From the NCBI GenBank assembly GCA_045612485.1, contig JAZKZE010000104.1, positions 1 to 20,489 on the forward strand: a stretch of 20,489 nucleotides of DNA. The letters run 5' to 3'. The notes beneath the pieces were generated by a model. It was given only the letters and a program-made list of their open reading frames with translations. It made no database searches and was not told the DNA's origin. The position numbers and the translations under genes were made by a program. The DNA is from RGIG5327 sp045612485. Its GTDB lineage: Bacteria; Verrucomicrobiota; Lentisphaeria; Victivallales; UBA1829. Shown here piece after piece: positions 1 to 7,083 of this stretch. Position 1 is the first letter of the stretch. Each line of letters opens with the position of its first letter.

Positions 1-451
1 GATCGTTCAGACCACCAACTACAGTGTGGGAGTGAATCTTCTTTTCCATCTTGCCGCATTGACCACAAAAACTCTTTCCGATGACTTTGATATTGAGATC
101 ATTGAAGCTCATCACAATAAAAAGAAAGACGCTCCCAGCGGAACAGCCGTATCTCTTGCCGAAGTTATTACCGGGGTCAAAAACTGGTCTTATGAGGAAG
201 ATGTCCGTCACGGCAGAAAAGGTATCGTAGGGGCAAGAACGAAGAAAGAGATCGGTATGCATGCTGTCCGCGGCGGAGATATCGTTGGCGATCATACCGT
301 CATGTTTGCTGCTGAAGGGGAGAGGATCGAACTTACCCACCGTGCTTCCAGCAGAGATACTTTTGTGAAAGGTGCATTGCGTGCCGCCCGTTTCCTCGCT
401 ACTGCAAAAAGCGGATATTACGACATGCAGGATGTATTGGGACTTAAATAA
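1..451 (+). CDS. dapB: 4-hydroxy-tetrahydrodipicolinate reductase, C-terminal part
   Basis: Reduces 4-hydroxy-tetrahydrodipicolinate to tetrahydrodipicolinate with NAD(P)H in the cytoplasmic diaminopimelate/lysine pathway. The gene is cut by the window edge. The open frame runs from base 2 (codons I-V-Q-T-T-N-Y-S-V-G-V-N) to the TAA at 449-451, so about 149 C-terminal residues are present. The NYSVGVN segment, the catalytic-region signature EAHHNKKKDAPSGTA (paired His, Lys, then the substrate-binding GT) and the downstream RGGDIVGDHTVMF segment are classical DapB features. The Rossmann dinucleotide-binding half lies outside the window. The GTG at 26 is internal, not a start. The next gene begins 12 bp after the stop, so dapB probably heads or belongs to an operon with two carbohydrate-related genes, which is an unusual pairing. 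Identification is firm; operon membership is inferred from spacing. Confidence 0.95.
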   Translation, partial: IVQTTNYSVGVNLLFHLAALTTKTLSDDFDIEIIEAHHNKKKDAPSGTAVSLAEVITGVKNWSYEEDVRHGRKGIVGARTKKEIGMHAVRGGDIVGDHTVMFAAEGERIELTHRASSRDTFVKGALRAARFLATAKSGYYDMQDVLGLK

Positions 452-463
452 ATCAGGAGACAA

Positions 464-1426
464 ATGATGAAAAATTATTTTGGAAAAGAAGAGATCATAG
501 ATTATGTTTCTCCGGCTGACGGTACGATCCAGCAGTCCCTGCTTTACCGTTCCCCCCTGAAGGGCAGACAGCCCCTTCTTGTTGCCTTCCATACATGGAG
601 CGGGGATATGTACCAGAACAGTCTTTCCTATCAGAAGTTTGCTGAAAAATATGGTTTTCACCTTGTGCATCCCAATTTCCGCGGTCCCAACTGGAGAAAG
701 GAAGGATGCGGTTCTGATAAGGCAGTGGGGGATATTGAGGGATTGGTGAAATATGTCTGTTCCATCCTGGAAGTGGATGAAAAGAGGATCTACGCCATGG
801 GAGGATCCGGCGGCGGTCATTTTTCCCTTCTGGTTGCCGGAAGATTGTCCGGGATCTGGGCGGGCGTTTCTTCCTGGGTTCCCATTTCCGATGTGAAAAA
901 ATGGCATAAAGAGTGCTTTCCCCGTCCCGGTGTCTGCGGCTATTCCAGACACATTGAGCAGGCTTTGGGTGGGGATCCCAATCAAGATGCCGCCTTGGGG
1001 GAAGAGGCTCTGAAACGCTCCCCGGTACGGTATCTTGACGCTGCAAAACATATTCCCGTCGACATCAATACCGGTATCCATGACGGACACAAGGGAAGTG
1101 TTCCTGTAAGTCAGGCGTTGGAAGCATTCAATATTCTTGCTGATAAAAAAGACCGTATCAGTGAAAAAGATATAAAATATATGGTGGAAAAAGAGGCGAT
1201 CCCCGCCCATTTGCAGGAAGAGAGAGAGGATGATCCCTCTTACGGAAAATTGCGTGTGCTTTTCCGCAGACAGTCCGGCAATGCGCGTATTACCGTCTTT
1301 GAAGGCGGGCACGAAATGGCTTATGCCGCAGGGGTGGGATTTGTTGCCCACCAGAAAAAAGGCAAAAAGGCTGACTGGAGCCTTGTTGAAGCAGAAAATA
1401 CGGAAAACGGGGAAGTTTCCCGGTAA
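464..1426 (+). CDS. Alpha/beta hydrolase, prolyl-oligopeptidase/esterase-like, cytosolic
   Basis: This 320-residue protein has the layout of a serine alpha/beta hydrolase. The nucleophile elbow is G113-G114-S115-G116-G117. An acid candidate is D207 in the segment IHDGH followed by a VP-containing loop, and the histidine candidate is H283 in FEGGHE. An oxyanion-region motif (AFHTWSGD, about residues 41-48) precedes the elbow. No signal peptide is visible, so it should act in the cytoplasm. A Shine-Dalgarno AGGAGA at 455-460 serves either ATG 464 or ATG 467, and the second gives the better spacing. The gene lies 12 bp after dapB and 17 bp before a GH28-like beta-helix gene. Its family usually holds peptidases, acetyl-xylan-type esterases or carboxylesterases. 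Pairing with a polygalacturonase-like protein suggests removal of ester groups from a sugar oligomer, which is inference. Confidence 0.8.
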   Translation: MMKNYFGKEEIIDYVSPADGTIQQSLLYRSPLKGRQPLLVAFHTWSGDMYQNSLSYQKFAEKYGFHLVHPNFRGPNWRKEGCGSDKAVGDIEGLVKYVCSILEVDEKRIYAMGGSGGGHFSLLVAGRLSGIWAGVSSWVPISDVKKWHKECFPRPGVCGYSRHIEQALGGDPNQDAALGEEALKRSPVRYLDAAKHIPVDINTGIHDGHKGSVPVSQALEAFNILADKKDRISEKDIKYMVEKEAIPAHLQEEREDDPSYGKLRVLFRRQSGNARITVFEGGHEMAYAAGVGFVAHQKKGKKADWSLVEAENTENGEVSR

Positions 1427-1432
1427 AAAAGT

Positions 1433-1438
1433 AAGGAG
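1433..1438 (+). promoter_or_regulatory. Ribosome binding site of the GH28-like gene
   Basis: AAGGAG lies 5 nt before the ATG at 1444 and fixes that start. It sits in the 17 bp between the hydrolase stop and this gene, which supports co-transcription. Confidence 0.7.
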
Positions 1439-1443
1439 CTGAA

Positions 1444-2613
1444 ATGTTTATTGATCCTAACGATTTTCAGGGCAGTGATATTGAAAAAATCAATGCTGCA
1501 ATACAGTTTTCCGCCGGCAATGGCGGAGTGGTAAGAATCCCGCAGAGAAAGGCGGATGAAAACTCCTCCCGTAATTACTGGCTTATTGATTCCGCCATCC
1601 TTCTTCCTGCCGGTACAACAGTCATTCTGGCCAACTGCCGGATCAAATTATCCGATAAATGCCGTGACAACTTTTTCCGGAGCGCCAACTGCGGTATCGG
1701 TATAAAGGAAGTGGAAGAGATATCCTCTATTCATATTACCGGAGTGGGTACAGCTGTACTGGAAGGCGCGGATATGCCCAGAGCCACCGGGGACAGCGGC
1801 AAGCTCCTCGGGGAACGTACCTTCGGGACAGATGCAGGAAAAGAGGGGGAAGTACAGAAAGGCGACTGGCGGGAGATCGGTATTCTTTTTGCGAAAGTCA
1901 GTGATTTCTCCATTTCCAATATTTCCATTGTCAATTCCCATTGCTGGGCGATCTCTCTGGAATACTGTCATCACGGAAAAGTCCGGGATGTGAATTTCCA
2001 GTCCAGAGGCAAGCGTTTCATCGAAGGCAGGGAAGTACCTAATTTGAATCAGGATGGTCTTGACTTGCGCAGAGGCTGCCACCATATCATTATTGAGAAT
2101 ATCACAGGAAGTACCGGGGATGACCTTATTGCCCTCACCGGTCTGGCTGCTCCTGTGCGTGAAGCCGGAATTCTGGGCAGTACCGCCATCTGCGGCAGTA
2201 CCGGGATCCCTGAACTGGAAGAGATCTCCTATATCACCATCCGCAACGTGGTGGGGCATTGTGCCGGAGGACACCATATCGTACGTTTCCTCAATAATGA
2301 GGGCGTAAAAATGCACCATATCATCCTTGACGGGCTTATTGACACCTCCACAGGTGCCTGCCGGGATTATGCGGTAGTGCGTATCGGGGATGCCAGATAC
2401 GGGCTTGTCCCCTTCGGCAATACCAGTTCTTTCCAGATCAGCCACATTCAGGCAAGGGGAAAAGCAGCCATCCTTATTTCCGGAACACTTTCCGAATCCA
2501 CCATCAGCGATGTGATCAACTGGAATCCGGATACGGTTCCTGTGACAGTATCTCCTGACGGCGGTATCCGCAATGTGGTTGTGGAAAATGCCCGCACCTA
2601 TGCCGGAGAATAA
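1444..2613 (+). CDS. GH28-like (polygalacturonase-related) parallel beta-helix protein without signal peptide
   Basis: A 389-residue right-handed beta-helix protein. It starts with the pectate-lyase-superfamily entry region (D-I-E-K-I-N-A-A-I-Q, then GGVVRIP) and has repeated short strands of the ISNISIVNS and HHIIIENI type. The GH28 catalytic landmarks are visible: N202-Q203-D204-G205-L206-D207 corresponds to the family NTDG motif, and G225-D226-D227 corresponds to the paired aspartates. The later GH28 histidine and R-x-K motifs are not clear; GGHH then VRF, around residues 274-281, may stand in. The N-terminus is MFIDPNDFQG, with no export signal, so the protein should be cytosolic, which is atypical for GH28. 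It closes the dapB/hydrolase gene string and is followed by an intrinsic terminator. Hydrolysis of a uronic-acid or similar alpha-linked oligomer is plausible; the substrate cannot be read from sequence. Confidence 0.8.
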   Translation: MFIDPNDFQGSDIEKINAAIQFSAGNGGVVRIPQRKADENSSRNYWLIDSAILLPAGTTVILANCRIKLSDKCRDNFFRSANCGIGIKEVEEISSIHITGVGTAVLEGADMPRATGDSGKLLGERTFGTDAGKEGEVQKGDWREIGILFAKVSDFSISNISIVNSHCWAISLEYCHHGKVRDVNFQSRGKRFIEGREVPNLNQDGLDLRRGCHHIIIENITGSTGDDLIALTGLAAPVREAGILGSTAICGSTGIPELEEISYITIRNVVGHCAGGHHIVRFLNNEGVKMHHIILDGLIDTSTGACRDYAVVRIGDARYGLVPFGNTSSFQISHIQARGKAAILISGTLSESTISDVINWNPDTVPVTVSPDGGIRNVVVENARTYAGE

Positions 2614-2630
2614 AACGGACCGATCTGTAT

Positions 2631-2681
2631 AAAAAGAGAGGTGCAGCGGATTTTTCGTTGCCTGCACCTCTCTTTTTTTTT
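2631..2681 (+). terminator. Intrinsic terminator after the GH28-like gene
   Basis: GAGAGGTGCAG (2636-2646) pairs with CTGCACCTCTC (2662-2672), giving an 11-bp GC-rich stem extended by flanking A and T runs. A run of nine T follows at 2673-2681. It lies 18 bp after the stop codon, so the dapB-containing transcript should end here. Confidence 0.9.
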
Positions 2682-2718
2682 GTTTACTTACTTATTTCAT
2701 ATTTTCAGCTGAATAATC

Positions 2719-2747
2719 TTGCTTTTTACAGAAACGCAGTATATATT
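2719..2747 (+). promoter_or_regulatory. Predicted sigma70-type promoter of the secreted-protein / phosphate transporter operon
   Basis: TTGCTT (2719-2724), a 17-nt spacer and TATATT (2742-2747) follow the terminator directly. The -10 box is good and the -35 box is poor. The expected transcript would start near 2754, inside the left arm of the small hairpin CGGTAA (2753-2758) / TTACCG (2772-2777). The right arm of that hairpin touches the GGAG ribosome site at 2777-2780. Confidence 0.4.
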
Positions 2748-2786
2748 AAGTACGGTAAATATCATTCACCCTTACCGGAGATCTTA

Positions 2787-3242
2787 TTGAAAGAAAACAC
2801 AGCAGACAAAAAAATGTGCGGTAAACACAATTACAGTAAAAAGTTTATGATTATATTGCCTGGATTATTTTTTTCAGCAATAATGGGCTGTTTTTTTTGT
2901 CTGGCAAGCGATATTCCCCCTTCAGGTATTGTTCAGGATTTCCGTACAGACTTGTTGGATTTTGCGGAAATGCTTCCCGCGGAGCCTTTGGCTGAACAGA
3001 ATATTTTTGAAAATTTCCAACTTGTACGGGATCCTGTATGCAAAAGGAATGTTTCCCGGCGGCAGTTCAAATTTTTTCATTCTGTCAGTGCTGCAATATT
3101 CCGCTTTGTTCCGGTGGAAGTTTTTGCAATAAAGATTTCCGCCGGTCATATTTTTCAGAATTTCTATTATACTCCCTTACAACTTGAAAACAGTCTTTTT
3201 ATCAGAGACGGCCCTGTGACAGATGTTGATTTTAAAAGTTGA
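2787..3242 (+). CDS. Small putative secreted protein of unknown function, probable TTG start
   Basis: I do not recognise this protein. The frame is open from 2658, but the first part of that frame overlaps the preceding terminator and the predicted promoter. GGAG at 2777-2780 lies 6 nt before an in-frame TTG at 2787, giving 151 residues. ATG 2814 (142 residues) is the alternative but has no good ribosome site. Either start gives a basic stretch (H-N-Y-S-K-K) followed by a hydrophobic core (about MIILPGLFFSAIMGCFFCLA) and then SDIPPSG, a convincing signal peptide. The mature part is about 110 residues, rich in Phe, with one Cys and no repeat or known motif. It lies 34 bp upstream of the Na+/phosphate cotransporter with no terminator between, so co-expression is likely. 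Coding nature is supported by codon use resembling its neighbours, but remains uncertain. Confidence 0.5.
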   Translation: MKENTADKKMCGKHNYSKKFMIILPGLFFSAIMGCFFCLASDIPPSGIVQDFRTDLLDFAEMLPAEPLAEQNIFENFQLVRDPVCKRNVSRRQFKFFHSVSAAIFRFVPVEVFAIKISAGHIFQNFYYTPLQLENSLFIRDGPVTDVDFKS

Positions 3243-3276
3243 ATTAAAATAAAAACATCTATTACAGGAGAATTTT

Positions 3277-4965
3277 ATGCTTATGACATTTTTGCAGGTC
3301 TTTGGAGGCCTTGCCATATTTATTTACGGGATGAAGCTTATGAGTGACGGGCTTCATCAGGTCGCAGGGGAAAAGATGCGGGGGATATTGCGGATGTTTT
3401 CCGCCAATCCGCTGGTTGCTGTTGTATCCGGTGCGGCTGTTACCTGTGTGATCCAGTCATCCAGTGCCAGTACGGTTATGGTCATCGGCTTTGTCAATGC
3501 CGGATTGCTGACTCTTACGCAGGCTATGGGGCTGATTTTCGGAGCCAATATCGGTACAACGATAACCGCTCAATTGGTGGCATTTGATATCTCATGGATC
3601 ATTATGCCTTCTATTATTGCCGGCTTGCTGTTGAGTTTCTACAAACAGCAGAAGATTTCCAACTGGAGTGAAACCGTTCTTGGCTTCGGTTTTCTTTTCC
3701 TCGGTATGGAACTCATGAGCAATGAATTGAAGACTCTCGCCCAGCTTGAATCATTCAAATCTGTTTTTCTCACATTCCAGTGCGCCCCGGTCAACGGGAT
3801 GATCCCCATAGGAGCATTGCTGGGGGCTGTTCTGATCGGTCTTGTTGCCACAATGATCATTCAGAGCAGTTCTGCCTGTTCCGGTATTATTATTGCATTG
3901 GGGGTAAGCGGACTTCTGGATATTTATACAGCAGTGGCATTGATCCTTGGATCCAATATCGGTACGACAGTTACAGCCCAACTGGCGGCAATGACCGCAA
4001 ACCGGGTCGCCAAACAGGCTGCACTTGCCCATACATTGTTCAATGTTATCGGGGTTCTTATCATCTGTATCACCTTCCTGATCCCCTGGGGAAATGAGCC
4101 TGTATTTTTTGCAGTTATCAAAAAACTTTCCCTGAATGGAAGTGTACCCAGACAGATCGCCAATGCCCATACCGTATTCAATGTATTTACCACGATCATC
4201 CTTCTGCCTTTTATTCCTGTGCTGGTGAGAGTATGTGAAAAATTCATCCCTGTAAAGACTGAGAGGATCAAATACCAGTATCTGGAACCCCATTTGCTGG
4301 ATAGTCCGCCCATTGCCCTTACCCAGTCCACTTATGCACTGCGCCGTATGCTGCAGAAGGCTTGGAAAACTGTAAATTGTGCATTGAACTTATATAACCG
4401 CAACGATGCAAAGAATCAGATCATTGCCGGGCAGTTGACAAAACGGGAAGCGGATATTGATGAAAGACAGAAAAATATCACCGAATATCTTTCCATGCTT
4501 ATGGGGAAGAAAATGACAAAACAGGAGGCCGCCCAGATCCCGCTGCTGCTGCATTGTACCAATGATGCGGAACGAATCGGGGATCATACTGCGATCATCC
4601 GGAATATTATTAACGAAATGCAGGAGAATGAATTGCGCTTCAGTCCGGATGCGGAAAAAGAGTATGACCTTCTGCATGATAAACTTACCGAAATAGCAGA
4701 ACTTTCCGCGGAAATGCTTACAAAATGTACTACAGAACATTTGCAGAAATCTGCTGTTCTGCACAGCGATATAGACCGTCTGCTGAATCAGTTTGAGTCA
4801 GAGCATGTTGCCCGTATCAACAGCGGTAATTGCAGTCCGCAGGTAGGGATCCTTTATCTGGAACTTCTGTCCGAGATCCGTAAAATAGCAAGACACCTCC
4901 TGAATATTGATGAACGTGCCAAAATGTTCTATGCGGATTTTACCGTTGAACAGAAAAAAGTCTGA
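3277..4965 (+). CDS. Na+/phosphate cotransporter family protein with C-terminal PhoU-like domain
   Basis: A 562-residue inner-membrane protein of the Na/Pi-cotransporter II family (NptA/YjbB type). The internal duplication is clear: QSSSA at residues 60-64 with GANIGTT at 89-95, repeated as QSSSA at 196-200 with GSNIGTT at 225-231. These repeats form the transport core in the family. Residues about 1-325 contain the hydrophobic segments. Residues about 345-555 are hydrophilic and helical with the LLHCTNDAERIGDHTAII segment typical of PhoU-like domains, giving the standard bacterial two-part layout and length. GGAG at 3267-3270 precedes the ATG. It lies downstream of a small secreted protein gene and 17 bp before a cation antiporter. 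In bacteria some members export rather than import phosphate, so the direction is not settled here. Confidence 0.92.
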   Translation: MLMTFLQVFGGLAIFIYGMKLMSDGLHQVAGEKMRGILRMFSANPLVAVVSGAAVTCVIQSSSASTVMVIGFVNAGLLTLTQAMGLIFGANIGTTITAQLVAFDISWIIMPSIIAGLLLSFYKQQKISNWSETVLGFGFLFLGMELMSNELKTLAQLESFKSVFLTFQCAPVNGMIPIGALLGAVLIGLVATMIIQSSSACSGIIIALGVSGLLDIYTAVALILGSNIGTTVTAQLAAMTANRVAKQAALAHTLFNVIGVLIICITFLIPWGNEPVFFAVIKKLSLNGSVPRQIANAHTVFNVFTTIILLPFIPVLVRVCEKFIPVKTERIKYQYLEPHLLDSPPIALTQSTYALRRMLQKAWKTVNCALNLYNRNDAKNQIIAGQLTKREADIDERQKNITEYLSMLMGKKMTKQEAAQIPLLLHCTNDAERIGDHTAIIRNIINEMQENELRFSPDAEKEYDLLHDKLTEIAELSAEMLTKCTTEHLQKSAVLHSDIDRLLNQFESEHVARINSGNCSPQVGILYLELLSEIRKIARHLLNIDERAKMFYADFTVEQKKV

Positions 4966-4982
4966 AAGGAGCTTTGTTTACT

Positions 4983-5918
4983 ATGTTAACAATATTGTAT
5001 TTCATACTGGGTTTGGGACTGCTTTATTACGGAGCAGATTATCTTGTCAAAGGCGGAGCAGATATTGCCTTGAAATTGAAAGTTTCCCCATTGGTGATCG
5101 GGCTTACGCTGGTAGCTTACGGTACCAGTGCCCCGGAATTTGTTGTCAGTGTGGATGCTGCCGTCAAAGGTCTGGGGGATGTAAGTTTCGGGAATATCGT
5201 GGGGTCCAATATTTGCAATATTGCTTTGATCCTGGGAGTGTGTGCTGTTATCACTCCATTGCAGGTCAATCCGAAATTATTGAAATTTGATATAGGGATC
5301 ATGATCGCTTCCGCCGCCATGCTGGTTGGGGTTTATGTGCTGAACAGCGGTGTGAACCGTTGGGAAGCTCTGATCTTTTTTGCCACCTGTATTGCCTATA
5401 CTTTCTGGAATTTCTATTCATCCCGGAAAGAGGGGGCAACGACGGCAGAAGAGGATATGCCGAAAGCAAAATACGGGATATTCCTCTCCATAATCATGGT
5501 TGCCGGAGGTCTTGCAGCATTGGTAGGTGGTGCAAAATTATTTGTGAATTCTGCTGTTGCGATGGCACAATGGTGCGGTGTATCGGAGGCTGTGATCGGG
5601 CTTACAGTCGTTGCTGTCGGAACAAGTCTTCCTGAACTTGCCACATCTGTTGTTGCGGCAATCAAAAAGGAACAGGATATTGCAATCGGTAATGTAGTGG
5701 GATCAAACATATTCAATATTCTGGGGATTCTGGGCGTGGCTCCCCTGATCAGTCCGATCAAGACGCAGGGGATCAGCTATGTGGATATGTTCATGATGCT
5801 GTTTGTCAGTATTCTGCTTTACCCTCTGATGAAAAGCGGAATGAAGATCAGCCGTAAAGAGGGATGTGTTTTTCTGGGGATCTACATTATTTATACGGTC
5901 TATCTCATTATGAAATAA
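4983..5918 (+). CDS. Calcium/sodium antiporter, CaCA superfamily (YrbG-like)
   Basis: A 311-residue inner-membrane protein with the two inverted alpha-repeats of the Ca2+/cation antiporter superfamily. The first is GTSAPE (47-52) with GNIVGSNICN (70-79), and the second is GTSLPE (213-218) with GNVVGSNIFN (236-245). The acidic residues in GTSxPE and the asparagines in GSN are the ion-coordinating positions of the family. About ten hydrophobic segments are separated by one hydrophilic loop (about 146-163), the normal topology. AAGGAG at 4966-4971 lies 11 nt before ATG 4983. An in-frame TTG at 4974 is only 2 nt from that site and is less likely. The gene starts 17 bp after the Na/Pi transporter, so both are probably translated from one mRNA. 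Its likely role is cation extrusion in exchange for Na+ or H+. Confidence 0.93.
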   Translation: MLTILYFILGLGLLYYGADYLVKGGADIALKLKVSPLVIGLTLVAYGTSAPEFVVSVDAAVKGLGDVSFGNIVGSNICNIALILGVCAVITPLQVNPKLLKFDIGIMIASAAMLVGVYVLNSGVNRWEALIFFATCIAYTFWNFYSSRKEGATTAEEDMPKAKYGIFLSIIMVAGGLAALVGGAKLFVNSAVAMAQWCGVSEAVIGLTVVAVGTSLPELATSVVAAIKKEQDIAIGNVVGSNIFNILGILGVAPLISPIKTQGISYVDMFMMLFVSILLYPLMKSGMKISRKEGCVFLGIYIIYTVYLIMK

Positions 5919-5941
5919 TAAAACATACGAGCAGTCTTATG

Positions 5942-5999
5942 AAAAAATGTACCCCGGAAGCCGGATACAGCTTTTGAGGTACATTTTTTGTGGCGTTAT
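5942..5999. terminator. Bidirectional intrinsic terminator between convergent operons
   Basis: AAAAAATGTACC (5942-5953) is the exact reverse complement of GGTACATTTTTT (5988-5999). Read on either strand it gives a stem ending in a T run. It separates the plus-strand antiporter (stop at 5918) from the minus-strand DUF3089 gene (stop at 6047) and can serve both. Confidence 0.85.
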
Positions 6000-6046
6000 A
6001 TTTTATTTTACAGAATATTTTTCTGCCGGGGAGGGAAATGGAACCT

Positions 6047-7051
6047 TTATTTTCTGAAGTTTTCCATTTTTTCTTTTTTCCATCTGTTTACCCGTTTTTT
6101 CGCATTGAACTTAATGTTTTCCGCAAAGAACCATATATCATTCATGTGGAATACGCCTTTTCCCATAAAACCTTTGGCATCATATTTGCTCATGGAGGGA
6201 AGATCAATGATAATGGCTCCTTTTTCCGGATCAGCATAAGCTCCGCAGAAGCGGGGCTTTCTTTCGGTTTTTCCTGTACGGTAATCATAGAAAACAGCCC
6301 CCCTGTTCAGCTGCGGTCCGGCAGGAGTATTATCTGTTTTCCAGTTCAGCGGATTGATGCACAAAGTTTCCCTGCCTGCAAAAAGACTGTTGATACACTC
6401 TTTATTCATACTGTTCCAGATGATAACACAGGCAATATCCTCTTCCCCTTTTGCCGGAAAAATCTTTCTCCCTTTGAAAAGATTTTCAAATAATGCCTTT
6501 TTCATACTCATTCCGGGAAGATAGGCTGCTACAAACCCTTTTTCTTTGGAGATCTCTCTATTACTGTGCAGGACATAGCAAAGATCCAACGCTCCCTGAC
6601 TGTGGCCCAGAAAGATAAAAGGTCTGCCTTTGTTGCAGTGCTTGAAATAGTACCGGAAGGCTTTTGCGGCATCTTTCGCCCCTTTTATTACGGAAGGAAC
6701 AAAGGGGGAATGGGAGGAATCCGTACTTTTCAGAGCTTTCAGGATCCTGCCGTATTCCAGCTGCCGCACATAGGGGGCGAAAACTCTTGCCTTTTTTCCG
6801 AATATCCCTTTGGTCTGGGCATAAACAAATTTCTGTGTTTTGGCCGCAATTTTTGCTTCCGACCAATCCATATAAGGTTTATTTTTGTCAGCAACAAGGG
6901 TGGGATAGATGTAAAAAATATCGTAGGAAGTATCCTTTTCCCCTTCTTCATAAATGACCCAGTTCTCTTTTCTGCTGTAATCTACGGCAACAAGCAGAAA
7001 AGGGAAAAGGACCGGAAGCAGACAAAGTGTAAAGAATAATTTCTTATTCAT
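6047..7051 (-). CDS. DUF3089 family alpha/beta hydrolase, membrane-anchored or exported
   Basis: A 334-residue protein matching the DUF3089 lipase-like pattern. It has FYIYPT (46-51), FAPYVRQ (91-97), the nucleophile elbow G149-H150-S151-Q152-G153, C231-I-N233-P234-L-N-W, and a C-terminal H302-M-N-D305 segment that probably supplies the catalytic histidine. Residues 4-23 are hydrophobic after MNKK and act as a signal peptide or N-terminal anchor; no obvious cleavage site follows, so anchoring is the better guess. It starts 32 bp after the UPF0210 gene with no terminator between. The ribosome site is weak (purine-rich AAGTAAAAGAAAATA before ATG). Its substrate is unknown, and family members are generally presumed esterases or lipases. 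Confidence 0.85.
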   Translation of the reverse strand: MNKKLFFTLCLLPVLFPFLLVAVDYSRKENWVIYEEGEKDTSYDIFYIYPTLVADKNKPYMDWSEAKIAAKTQKFVYAQTKGIFGKKARVFAPYVRQLEYGRILKALKSTDSSHSPFVPSVIKGAKDAAKAFRYYFKHCNKGRPFIFLGHSQGALDLCYVLHSNREISKEKGFVAAYLPGMSMKKALFENLFKGRKIFPAKGEEDIACVIIWNSMNKECINSLFAGRETLCINPLNWKTDNTPAGPQLNRGAVFYDYRTGKTERKPRFCGAYADPEKGAIIIDLPSMSKYDAKGFMGKGVFHMNDIWFFAENIKFNAKKRVNRWKKEKMENFRK

Positions 7052-7083
7052 TATTTTCTTTTACTTTCTGTTGGCATTGTTTT

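Noticed and set aside
1648..2667. Long open frame of 339 codons antisense to the GH28-like gene
   Set aside because: It covers almost exactly the sense gene, crosses the terminator, has no ribosome site, and its translation resembles no protein. It is a shadow of codon usage in the sense strand.
2658..2786. N-terminal extension of the small secreted protein from ATG 2658
   Set aside because: This start lies inside the preceding terminator and upstream of the predicted promoter; it would also put a long hydrophobic stretch before a second signal peptide.
6566..7039. 157-codon plus-strand frame opposite the DUF3089 gene
   Set aside because: It lies inside a well-supported minus-strand gene with intact motifs, and its product is Phe/Arg-rich without a domain.
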